Part shown: piece by piece, positions 15,386-21,802 of the stretch
Numbering within the stretch: position 1 is the first letter of the stretch
How the letters are laid out: each line of letters opens with the position of its first letter
NCBI GenBank assembly: GCA_964542765.1
Contig: CAZIVO010000057.1
Location: forward strand, 1-21,802
Direction of reading: 5' to 3'
From: CAZIVO01 sp964542765
GTDB taxonomy: Bacteria; Planctomycetota; UBA1135; UBA2386
DNA length: 21,802 bases
Notes under the pieces: model-generated
The model's database searches: none
The model's input: only the letters and a program-made list of their open reading frames with translations
Told to the model about the DNA's origin: nothing
Program-made: the position numbers and the translations under genes

Positions 15386-15889
15386 GTGACCATACGAATC
15401 CTCATCCCCCTCATCGGGCTCCTGGCAATCGGACTCGCCTGGGCGGCTATGTCTTCGACCGACGCCGACCCGGTGACAAATCCAGCATCGCAGGTCGAAT
15501 CGGCCACTCGACCGCCACCAACATCGCCCGACATCGCCGCCGAGCACGCCGACGGACAACCAGCACCATCGGCCCAAACATCGGGCATAGGCAAGACCGG
15601 ACCGGCCCCTGCAGGTGCGGCCATCTTCCCTGACGGAACCTGGCTATCCCCTCTCAACGATGTCGAGAAAGCACCGAACTTCCCTGGCTTCACTCCGGGA
15701 GTCCCCTTCTCGCCTGTCGTCAAGATCTACCACAGCGCCGAAACCGGCCTCGACTATTACCAGCATGCCGACGGCTCGCATTCGACCACCTACCGAGCCC
15801 TCCACCAAGAAGGCCAAAAGAGCTACTACGCCGCCACCTGGATCGTGGCCAATCCAAAAGATCCCCTGCCACTCAAGTCCCGACGCTAA
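15386..15889 (+). CDS. Membrane-anchored exported protein of unknown function
   Basis: I place the start at the GTG at 15386, preceded by AAGGA with normal spacing. It gives a 167-residue protein that begins with a signal-anchor-like stretch (TIRILIPLIGLLAIGLAWA). The frame is open upstream to 15248, but those residues are unlike an N-terminus and overlap the divergent DUF3311 gene. A low-complexity Pro/Ala/Ser/Thr linker follows (about residues 30-75). A compact C-terminal domain rich in Tyr and Ser follows, with FPGFTPGVPFSPVVKIYHS and YYQHADGSHSTTYRA. The layout suggests a domain displayed in the periplasm on a flexible tether. I do not recognise the domain. Confidence 0.65.
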   Translation: MTIRILIPLIGLLAIGLAWAAMSSTDADPVTNPASQVESATRPPPTSPDIAAEHADGQPAPSAQTSGIGKTGPAPAGAAIFPDGTWLSPLNDVEKAPNFPGFTPGVPFSPVVKIYHSAETGLDYYQHADGSHSTTYRALHQEGQKSYYAATWIVANPKDPLPLKSRR

Positions 15890-15977
15890 CGAGACCTCAC
15901 GTGTTCTTCACCACCGACAGCATTCACCGCGAGACGAGCAACTTGCCAGGCGACCAATCTTGGCGCAGACTTGATGT

Positions 15978-17045
15978 ATGGGGGCTTCATTGAACATCGT
16001 CCGCATCGCCTTTGGTGGCGCATGCTTGGCCACGATTGCCGCCCTGGTGACAGCGCACGGCATCCAGGAAAAGCCCTTCTACAATGGCAAGACCAACTTC
16101 ACGACCCGTGGAGGAACAACAGCGGCTGCCGCACAACTCTACATGATGCAACCACCCCTGTATCACACGGGTTCCCATGAGACGATCGGGTTTCGTTCCC
16201 AGATGCAAGATCAGGAAGCCGCCACCAAGGAGGTCTGCGTCTTCAGCTTCGTCAAGTATGCCAGGGACGGCAAATCCCCTGATGAATCGCCGACCGGCGA
16301 GATCTTGAACATCACCTATCCCCTGTTCGGCTTCGGAGACAAGGGCTCCAAGGCCTACAGCTTTGTATTGACCACGGGCTTCCCACGACGCCTCCCCGAC
16401 CGTCACGGCATCGGCATCGGCATCGCAGCGAATGCCAGATGGCCTCGCGATGGCTGTTCGATCCACGCCCAGCTCAACGTCAAGACCGACTCCAGGCACC
16501 TGCGAGTGCAAGCTCCTTTCGACAAGCAGGTCTGGGCCTTCGAGAAGCTTCCCAGCAAGATCACGGCGCAACCGCTCGGTGGACGGACCCTCGACATCCT
16601 GCATACCACGGGCCTGTTCATCGAGCCCACGCTGCAAGCCTTCATCAAGTCACCAGCCTATGGGCTCGGCACCGAAACCCTCTACGGGCCGGAATCCATG
16701 CACCCGTCAGCAGCGCGAGGAGATCAACTCGGTTACAGCATCTCCGGCGGTCAGATCGGAGCCGACGGCTGGGGTTTCATCTTCCTCAGCGATCGACTCG
16801 CCCCCAAACCCATCCCCTTCCCGCCCGCACTGATCGGAAATATCTACCTCAACCCGTCGACGCCCTTGTTTCCAATCCTGCTCCATCAAGTTCGCCTCGA
16901 TTCCATGGGCGCGGGCACATCGGTAACGATCCCCTTCCTTGCATTCCCCGCTAAGTTCCGGAATTTCTGGGCTCAGTGCATGATCGTGAACCCCTTCACC
17001 ATGGAAGTGGAACTCACCGATGCGGTCGGTGTCCGTGGTCAGTGA
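15978..17045 (+). CDS. Secreted protein of unknown function with beta-sandwich-like tail
   Basis: This 355-residue protein starts with a plausible signal peptide (hydrophobic residues about 5-24, possible cleavage near TAHG). No Shine-Dalgarno precedes the ATG, so the start is the weak point; no in-frame alternative is better. The mature part is soluble and rich in aromatic and glycine residues, and I recognise no catalytic motif. The last ~70 residues (from about SMGAGTSVTIPFLAF to the end) resemble the C-terminus of the secreted protein at 20412-21662: a Gly-rich turn, an S-x-x-IP strand, an aromatic/Gln strand and a final Leu-Thr/Ser-x-A strand. Similar tails occur on many large secreted proteins in some Planctomycetota. 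It ends 25 nt before the end of the convergent cytochrome gene. Confidence 0.7.
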   Translation: MGASLNIVRIAFGGACLATIAALVTAHGIQEKPFYNGKTNFTTRGGTTAAAAQLYMMQPPLYHTGSHETIGFRSQMQDQEAATKEVCVFSFVKYARDGKSPDESPTGEILNITYPLFGFGDKGSKAYSFVLTTGFPRRLPDRHGIGIGIAANARWPRDGCSIHAQLNVKTDSRHLRVQAPFDKQVWAFEKLPSKITAQPLGGRTLDILHTTGLFIEPTLQAFIKSPAYGLGTETLYGPESMHPSAARGDQLGYSISGGQIGADGWGFIFLSDRLAPKPIPFPPALIGNIYLNPSTPLFPILLHQVRLDSMGAGTSVTIPFLAFPAKFRNFWAQCMIVNPFTMEVELTDAVGVRGQ

Positions 17046-17070
17046 CACCACAAGCTGATCGCCACACCGC

Positions 17071-20000
17071 CTAGATCCGCACGGCCTGCCAGCCGCCATC
17101 GCTGCGCTTACCGTCTTCGTTGACCACCCATATCAGGTGCTTGTTCCACGCACCCGGCGCAAAGGTCTTCTTCGCCGGTGGCTCCGACAACTGGTTTCCG
17201 TAGGCCTTGTCTATACCGGGAGCAGACGGGCCGCCCAGCATCAGCATGTAGAGAACCGTCGGCTCGATCTCGATGGCGCTCTCCCAAACAGGCAAGTCCC
17301 CATGCTTGTCATCCGTCGCGAAGATCGGAATCTCCATGGGAATCGTCTTGGTCAAGCTTCGATAAGGCGGTGGCCCACTGGGGTCGTTGGGGACGAACAG
17401 CACCAGGCGAGCACCCGGTCGGATCCCACGTCCTGCCACCCGAAAGCGTCGCGGAGCTTCGTGTCGCAAGTTCTTGAGGCCCAAAGAAGGACCATCTTGG
17501 CGAAGACCATGCTGCAAGATCCGCAGCAGGCGCAGCGAAGGAGGCTCGGGAACCGGAGTGTTCGTTCCCCGATACATACCCGTCCAGTGGAAGTCATTGG
17601 ACCCCGTGCCCGGCACCCAGTTCCGGGTCAATTCGGGGACGCGTGCGTGGGCGGTATTCGGCGCCATCGGCAAGAGCTTCAAGGATGACGGGGCCGGGCC
17701 GGACCGCTTGTCCATCTTGCCATCGGGAGAAGCGAGACGGCGCTCGGATCCCAAAGGAGTCGCCTGGAACACCAGGAGATCACCCGTGCGGGCCGCCAGT
17801 CGGAGCAACGCCTTCCTGGTCTTAACCGCCTTGCCACGCTCCTCGTGGTAGCGACCATTCAACGCGGAATACCAGAAGCCGCGCGATTTCCCACCGATCA
17901 CCGCGTGCACGGCGATCCCGACATTGGCGAGTCTTGCCTGCCGCTCGAAGAAGTTCAGCACGAAATCGGTGAGAGGCTGTTGGGCCGTGACACTGGTCAC
18001 GCTGAATGGAAAACCGACCAGCGGCGCTGTGCCGGTATCGAATTCCCTTACGAAGCTGGTGATCGCATCGAGCTTCGATGCTTCCGCACCAGGAAAACTG
18101 TGACCGAAGACAAAGACGTTGAAGCCATTGATCGATCCCAGAGTCCCTTGGTGTTCCAGGCCAAACTCGCCGGTCACGATCGTGCTCAGGGTCTGGGACC
18201 CCGTCTCCAGACGTGATTCCTTCTGCATGAGCCCACGCAAGCCCGTAGTCTCGACCGGTTGCGGCGTCGACACCCCGATCCGGGTGATCTTGTTGTTGCT
18301 ACCCTCGGGCAGGAAATGACACTGCACGCAGGAACGACCTGCCATGATCGGATCGACCACTCCGGTCGTCTGATGGGCAAGCCGCAGCGTATGAAAGAGC
18401 TTCAGGCCACGCTTTCCCGCCGTCCCATCGGTCTTGTCAGGGTCACCGAAACGACCACTGTAGCTACGATCAAAGGGCTGTTCGGGATTAGGCGGATAAG
18501 CCAACGAGTTGGTGAAGGCCTCGAACTTTTTCATCTCGGCGACCGGAAGACCGCGAAGAGGCTCCCCGGGGCCGGCAAGGTTTTTCGCCTTGAACAGACT
18601 CACGAAAGCTCCATTGAAGGACTGGACGAAGTCAGCATCGGCCCGCCAATGGTAGGGAGCATTCGTCAGGAAGGACTGGGCGTCACCGCGCATCTCCCAA
18701 TTGACGAGCCCCTGCATCGATTGCGTCACCAGAGGGCCCTTGTCATTCGAAAAATGCGTCATGCCCAGGATCCGACCATCGGTGACGCCGTCGATCAGAT
18801 CCTTCGGCAACGGAGTCGGCGCAGCGCTCGTCGGCGCACTCAATTTCCAGGCGAGCCCATCGGTCCTCCCATCAAGGTGACAGCTCGCACAGGCGACGAA
18901 GCCGTGCCCGGAGATCTTCGCGTCATAGTGAAATCTTCGACCCGCACGAATATGTGCGGGAGTTGGATCGTTGTTCAAGGCAACAACCGCCAAGAGTTTC
19001 TCGGCTACCGGATCGAGCACGGCGATCGAGTTGTCGAGACGATTGAGAGCATAGAGTCGATCTCCTGGATCACCCGGCAACCCAGGGTTGGCGCGCTTGA
19101 ACGCCAAGCCGCGCGGACCGGCCATCTGGTTGGTCGAATGACGTGCCACCGACACATCGATCTTGCGGATCGTCCAACCCGCAGGGTTCGAGCCCACAGG
19201 CTCGATCACGCCGATCCGATCGCTGTGGAAGGCTGCCACAAAGACCTTGGTTACCGAACCGCCCTTCTCCATCAGGGCAACATCGGTCGGATGAGCCAAG
19301 GCCATCTCCTTCTTGACCGGCTTGCCGGAACTGTCCGCGTTCAGATCTCGCGTCATCGTCTTCGGCGACTGTCCGCCGGCACCGGTAACCCTGTGAAGCA
19401 AGCTGGTCACGAAACCCGTCGGCACGTCGGCGACCGCCTTCAGACCATTGAGGAAATTCTGCGCCTCGCCACCAACAGCCCACAAGTCACCATTGCTGGC
19501 AGCTGCCATCGCATATTTCTGCGTCCCCAGCCCACCGAGGGTCGAGAGCCGACCTGTGACGAAATCGAAACTCCACAGATCCTGATCGTGAAAGAAGGAG
19601 TGGCCGCCACGAAAACCGAGCACGAACAGCTTTGACCCGACCATGGCAACCGCACGCGGCTCCTTCAAGGCAGCCTTGACCGATGTCAAACTGTCCACCA
19701 GGTAGATGCGTTCGGCGGCACCGGGGACCACCGGGAGCAGGGTCCGGCCATCTCGCCAACTCATCGAACTCGTCGAATTGTGCGTGACGAACAATGTTCG
19801 ACTCGGCTCATGAACCGCGACCATCATCGGTTCATCACCGACCCACTGCGTCCGCTCAAGTTGCACCCGCAATGGCCGACTCGGCCCATCCGATGACACA
19901 AAAATTGAACTGATGGAATCGCCAACCATGTTGGCGACGTAGACGCGCGAGAGTGCTGCCGAGTACACGACCGATACCGGTTCCTGCCCGACGGGTACTC

Positions 20001-20223
20001 GCTTGATCAGCTTCATTCCGATCGTGTCGTAGACCTCGACCGATCCATCGGGCGTGTTGCACGCCAGAACGTAGTCGTGCCCTCCGATCCGCGCCACACT
20101 GATCGGCTTGACCTGCGGCGACTCGAAATTCAGGTAGCCCTCGGTGCCCTGCCCGAACAGAGGTGCCAGCAGAAAGAAGGCCACCGCCAGGACCCTGAAG
20201 TGATTTCGCTTAACGGAGTTCAT
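17071..20223 (-). CDS. Secreted beta-propeller / di-heme cytochrome c fusion protein
   Basis: This 1050-residue protein has a clear signal peptide (MNSVKRNHFR, then a hydrophobic core, cleavage near LFGQ). Residues about 25-435 contain repeated YVTN-like beta-propeller blades (for example VYVANMVGDSISS). Two c-type heme sites follow: CASCH (445-449) and CVQCH (632-636). Between them lies QSMQGLVNWEMRGD...APYHWRAD...FNGAF, like the di-heme peroxidase (CcpA/MauG) fold. A ~300-residue soluble C-terminal region is unassigned. Similar YncE/cytochrome fusions occur in Planctomycetota and Acidobacteria and are presumed periplasmic or surface redox proteins with unknown substrates. I chose the ATG at 20223; a GTG two codons upstream (20229) is possible. 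It lies 188 nt downstream of another secreted-protein gene on the same strand. Confidence 0.85.
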   Translation of the reverse strand: MNSVKRNHFRVLAVAFFLLAPLFGQGTEGYLNFESPQVKPISVARIGGHDYVLACNTPDGSVEVYDTIGMKLIKRVPVGQEPVSVVYSAALSRVYVANMVGDSISSIFVSSDGPSRPLRVQLERTQWVGDEPMMVAVHEPSRTLFVTHNSTSSMSWRDGRTLLPVVPGAAERIYLVDSLTSVKAALKEPRAVAMVGSKLFVLGFRGGHSFFHDQDLWSFDFVTGRLSTLGGLGTQKYAMAAASNGDLWAVGGEAQNFLNGLKAVADVPTGFVTSLLHRVTGAGGQSPKTMTRDLNADSSGKPVKKEMALAHPTDVALMEKGGSVTKVFVAAFHSDRIGVIEPVGSNPAGWTIRKIDVSVARHSTNQMAGPRGLAFKRANPGLPGDPGDRLYALNRLDNSIAVLDPVAEKLLAVVALNNDPTPAHIRAGRRFHYDAKISGHGFVACASCHLDGRTDGLAWKLSAPTSAAPTPLPKDLIDGVTDGRILGMTHFSNDKGPLVTQSMQGLVNWEMRGDAQSFLTNAPYHWRADADFVQSFNGAFVSLFKAKNLAGPGEPLRGLPVAEMKKFEAFTNSLAYPPNPEQPFDRSYSGRFGDPDKTDGTAGKRGLKLFHTLRLAHQTTGVVDPIMAGRSCVQCHFLPEGSNNKITRIGVSTPQPVETTGLRGLMQKESRLETGSQTLSTIVTGEFGLEHQGTLGSINGFNVFVFGHSFPGAEASKLDAITSFVREFDTGTAPLVGFPFSVTSVTAQQPLTDFVLNFFERQARLANVGIAVHAVIGGKSRGFWYSALNGRYHEERGKAVKTRKALLRLAARTGDLLVFQATPLGSERRLASPDGKMDKRSGPAPSSLKLLPMAPNTAHARVPELTRNWVPGTGSNDFHWTGMYRGTNTPVPEPPSLRLLRILQHGLRQDGPSLGLKNLRHEAPRRFRVAGRGIRPGARLVLFVPNDPSGPPPYRSLTKTIPMEIPIFATDDKHGDLPVWESAIEIEPTVLYMLMLGGPSAPGIDKAYGNQLSEPPAKKTFAPGAWNKHLIWVVNEDGKRSDGGWQAVRI

Positions 20224-20294
20224 GCCCACCGGAGATGCGCTGCGCCATAGAAAGGGAACCGAGTCCCATCGGAAGATGGCCAGATCAACGTCTA

Positions 20295-20303
20295 ATCATA
20301 CCA
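20295..20303 (-). promoter_or_regulatory. Candidate extended -10 promoter for the cytochrome gene
   Basis: Read on the minus strand, 20303-20295 is TGGTATGAT, an extended -10 (TGn directly before TATGAT, five of six matches to TATAAT). It lies 72 nt before the ATG in the intergenic gap. No -35 is recognisable at the expected distance, which extended -10 promoters can tolerate. The site suggests the cytochrome gene can be expressed separately from the upstream secreted-protein gene. Confidence 0.35.
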
Positions 20304-20359
20304 CAGAAACCCCATTCCGGGAGATCGAAGCACCCGTGATGAGGGCTTGCAACCAGTGC

Positions 20360-20388
20360 GCGAGACGAGGTTTCTCGCAACCTCTCGC
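20360..20388 (-). terminator. Bulged hairpin after the 20412-21662 gene
   Basis: GCGAG-AGGTT (20360-20364 and 20368-20372, with a 3-base ACG bulge) pairs with AACCTCTCGC (20379-20388) around a 6-base loop. This is ten base pairs in all, lying 24 nt past the stop of the minus-strand gene. A T6 run on the minus strand (20401-20396) lies before the hairpin, not after it, so it is not a standard intrinsic terminator. It may act in mRNA 3'-end stabilisation or as a boundary between the two secreted-protein genes. Confidence 0.35.
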
Positions 20389-20411
20389 CAGCGCCAAAAA
20401 ATCGCCGATTG

Positions 20412-21662
20412 CTAGCGGAAATGGAGCCAGGCCGTATTGCTCAGCACCGCCATCTTTCGCGTTGGTTCCACGATCACGGCCTGAATCGCGAGCTTCTTGC
20501 CCTTGAAATAGGAACTGTTCGGGATCGGAATCGAAGCCGATCCACGACCCTCGGCCCCGGCATTCGAGAAGGACACCAGGGGCAACAGAAGTCGCGCGTC
20601 GAGACCGAACCATCCCATGAGCGATATCAGCTTGGTCTTGGGACCCACGCCTGTGCTGATGAAAACATGAGTCGCCAAGGGGGACTTGGCGTGATTGTAA
20701 TTCACGCCGTACGACAGGATATCGGCCACCGCATTCGCACCGACCACCTCGTCATCGCCAATGAGGATGGCGGACTCGGAATGCATCAGGTGCCAGTTCG
20801 GCTTGATGTCATGCGAAAAAGAAATGAAGCCACCCGCATGACCACCATTGGCCGTGTAGTCCGGCCGCTGAATCATCATCACCGGCGGCGTTGCCGGATC
20901 GAGATCCGAAGCCCAGGTCATGTCGGCATCGCCGACACCGAGCGTCACGCGCGGCTTCACCACCTCGGGAAGAAAAAGCCCCTCGACATCACCATCGGCA
21001 CCGAACAAGGGACTCGGCCCGATCGGCTTGGCACCCTTCTGTAGCGGCAAGGAGACCACCACCGAGGTTCCGCTGGCGCGACCTGTCTTCGCATCGAAGT
21101 CGAGGATCCGGATCGCGCTCTGATCGGTATAGAAAAGTTTGAGCTTGCCGCGAACCTTGCCGACCGCCGGATGGACATTCTTCAGGCTGCCGAGGCCGGT
21201 GATCGCCTGCGGACTCCCGAAGGCTGTTCCGACCGCAGCACGAGTGGCAAAAAATGGACCCGTCGGGCGATCGAACACGGCGATCAAACCCGTGTTATCG
21301 ATCATCAGATGCTGGTCATCCGCCGTCGAGTTCAGGGCTCGAGCCTCGGCATTCGGAGCGAAGGTTCCCTTGAAGGGATCGAAGGTTCCCATCAAAAGGC
21401 CAGCGGACTTGTCGTCACCACCAAGGAAGCCAGGTAATCCGCCAACCGTCAGACACGTGCTCCACTGCCCTGCAGGATTGTTCGACAAACGCATGTGCTG
21501 AACCTGTCGAATATCCTTGCCCGGAACGGAATTGAACGAGTTGATGATGATCCAGCTGGGCTTGGGCATGAAGCTCCAACCCGGCGGCGACTGGGCCGGA
21601 CAAAGCACAGCGAAGAACGCCGCCAGGGCGACAGATATGACCGAAGGTAAGAAGCGTTCCAT
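20412..21662 (-). CDS. Secreted protein of unknown function, possible beta-propeller
   Basis: I choose the ATG at 21662, with AGGA about 5 nt upstream and a signal peptide immediately following (MERFLPSVIS, then an Ala-rich hydrophobic core, cleavage near CPAQ). It encodes 416 residues. An upstream in-frame GTG at 21761 is rejected because it lies inside a hairpin and would bury the signal peptide. The body has repeated strand-rich segments spaced roughly 45-60 residues apart (for example HLMIDNTGLIAVF, LKLFYTDQSAIRILDFD and PVMMIQRPDY), as in a small beta-propeller, but no family is certain. The C-terminal ~60 residues (GRGSASIPIPNSSYF to the end) resemble the tail of the protein at 15978-17045. 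It is probably exported to the periplasm or surface; substrate and role are unknown. Confidence 0.75.
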   Translation of the reverse strand: MERFLPSVISVALAAFFAVLCPAQSPPGWSFMPKPSWIIINSFNSVPGKDIRQVQHMRLSNNPAGQWSTCLTVGGLPGFLGGDDKSAGLLMGTFDPFKGTFAPNAEARALNSTADDQHLMIDNTGLIAVFDRPTGPFFATRAAVGTAFGSPQAITGLGSLKNVHPAVGKVRGKLKLFYTDQSAIRILDFDAKTGRASGTSVVVSLPLQKGAKPIGPSPLFGADGDVEGLFLPEVVKPRVTLGVGDADMTWASDLDPATPPVMMIQRPDYTANGGHAGGFISFSHDIKPNWHLMHSESAILIGDDEVVGANAVADILSYGVNYNHAKSPLATHVFISTGVGPKTKLISLMGWFGLDARLLLPLVSFSNAGAEGRGSASIPIPNSSYFKGKKLAIQAVIVEPTRKMAVLSNTAWLHFR

Positions 21663-21746
21663 GGTTCCTTTACTGGATGCCATCCATTCAAAAGGGCAGG
21701 GACAGGCAAGAGTCCGCGATCCGAGCGATCTCCATAGAAAGACTAA

Positions 21747-21765
21747 CACGGTGGCCACCACCGTG
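21747..21765 (-). terminator. Probable intrinsic terminator of an upstream minus-strand gene
   Basis: CACGGTGG (21747-21754) and CCACCGTG (21758-21765) are perfect complements around a 3-base loop. On the minus strand the stem is followed by TTAGTCTTTCT, a T-rich tail. This fits an intrinsic terminator for a gene lying beyond the right edge. The remaining bases between it and the ATG at 21662 would hold the promoter of the secreted-protein gene, but no convincing -35/-10 pair is seen. Confidence 0.45.
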
Positions 21766-21802
21766 AAGTGCTCGGCCAGGCGTGGCGCGACCTTGTGCCA
21801 CA

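Noticed and set aside
16405..16430. Triple GGCATC tandem repeat
   Set aside because: It is a short in-frame repeat encoding Gly-Ile pairs within the secreted protein; no sign of a larger repeat array.
18259..19635. Long plus-strand open frame opposite the cytochrome gene
   Set aside because: It is the antisense shadow of a protein with signal peptide, propeller and two heme motifs; its own translation shows no recognisable features.
21663..21761. N-terminal extension of the secreted protein starting at a GTG at 21761
   Set aside because: The start falls within a terminator-like hairpin and would place a signal peptide internally; the ATG at 21662 has a ribosome-binding site and an immediate signal peptide.
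1..21802. High density of GATC/CGATCG words
   Set aside because: This is explained by frequent Ile (ATC), Asp (GAT) and Arg/Ser codons at high GC; no clustering suggesting an origin or methylation island.

Overview
The window is a gene-dense, high-GC bacterial chromosome segment with no rRNA, tRNA, CRISPR array, insertion sequence or phage gene visible. Most starts have Shine-Dalgarno sequences. The organism is most likely a Planctomycetota-type or similar free-living heterotroph. This is inferred from the large secreted proteins of unknown function at the right end, two of which end in a similar beta-sandwich-like tail, and from a secreted beta-propeller/di-heme cytochrome fusion. No marker gene is present, so the lineage is a tentative call.

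Layout. Positions 1-589 (+) hold the end of a YjbQ-family gene, translationally coupled to a small zinc-ribbon membrane protein. Positions 590-768 are a regulatory region with a near-ideal TetR/FadR-type palindrome. It precedes a full-length membrane-anchored acyl-CoA dehydrogenase, fadE (769-3246, +). Positions 3247-3433 hold two strong hairpins and the leader of an NCS1 nucleobase permease (3434-4921, +). Facing it on the minus strand is a tight six-gene operon (transcribed 12656 to 4918): methylmalonate/malonate-semialdehyde dehydrogenase, beta-ureidopropionase, dihydropyrimidinase, a class III aminotransferase, PreT and PreA. Next come a NadR-like P-loop kinase/ATPase (12793-13521, +) and a minus-strand DUF3311 plus sodium:solute symporter pair (15249 to 13507). 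A small membrane-anchored protein of unknown function follows (15386-15889, +). Then come a secreted protein (15978-17045, +), a 1050-residue secreted beta-propeller/di-heme cytochrome (20223 to 17071, -) and another secreted protein (21662 to 20412, -).

How the genes work together. The central block encodes the complete reductive pyrimidine degradation route. The NCS1 permease imports uracil or thymine. PreT/PreA reduces it, dihydropyrimidinase opens the ring, and beta-ureidopropionase releases NH3 and CO2 to give beta-alanine (or 3-aminoisobutyrate). The aminotransferase yields malonate (or methylmalonate) semialdehyde, and the CoA-acylating dehydrogenase yields acetyl-CoA (or propionyl-CoA). 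The catalytic and metal- or cluster-binding residues expected of these families are visible in all six enzymes. The permease gene and the operon meet tail to tail with overlapping stop codons. fadE is a separate unit that also feeds acyl-CoA metabolism, probably under acyl-CoA-responsive repression. No transcription-factor gene lies in the window, so the regulators of both units must be encoded elsewhere.
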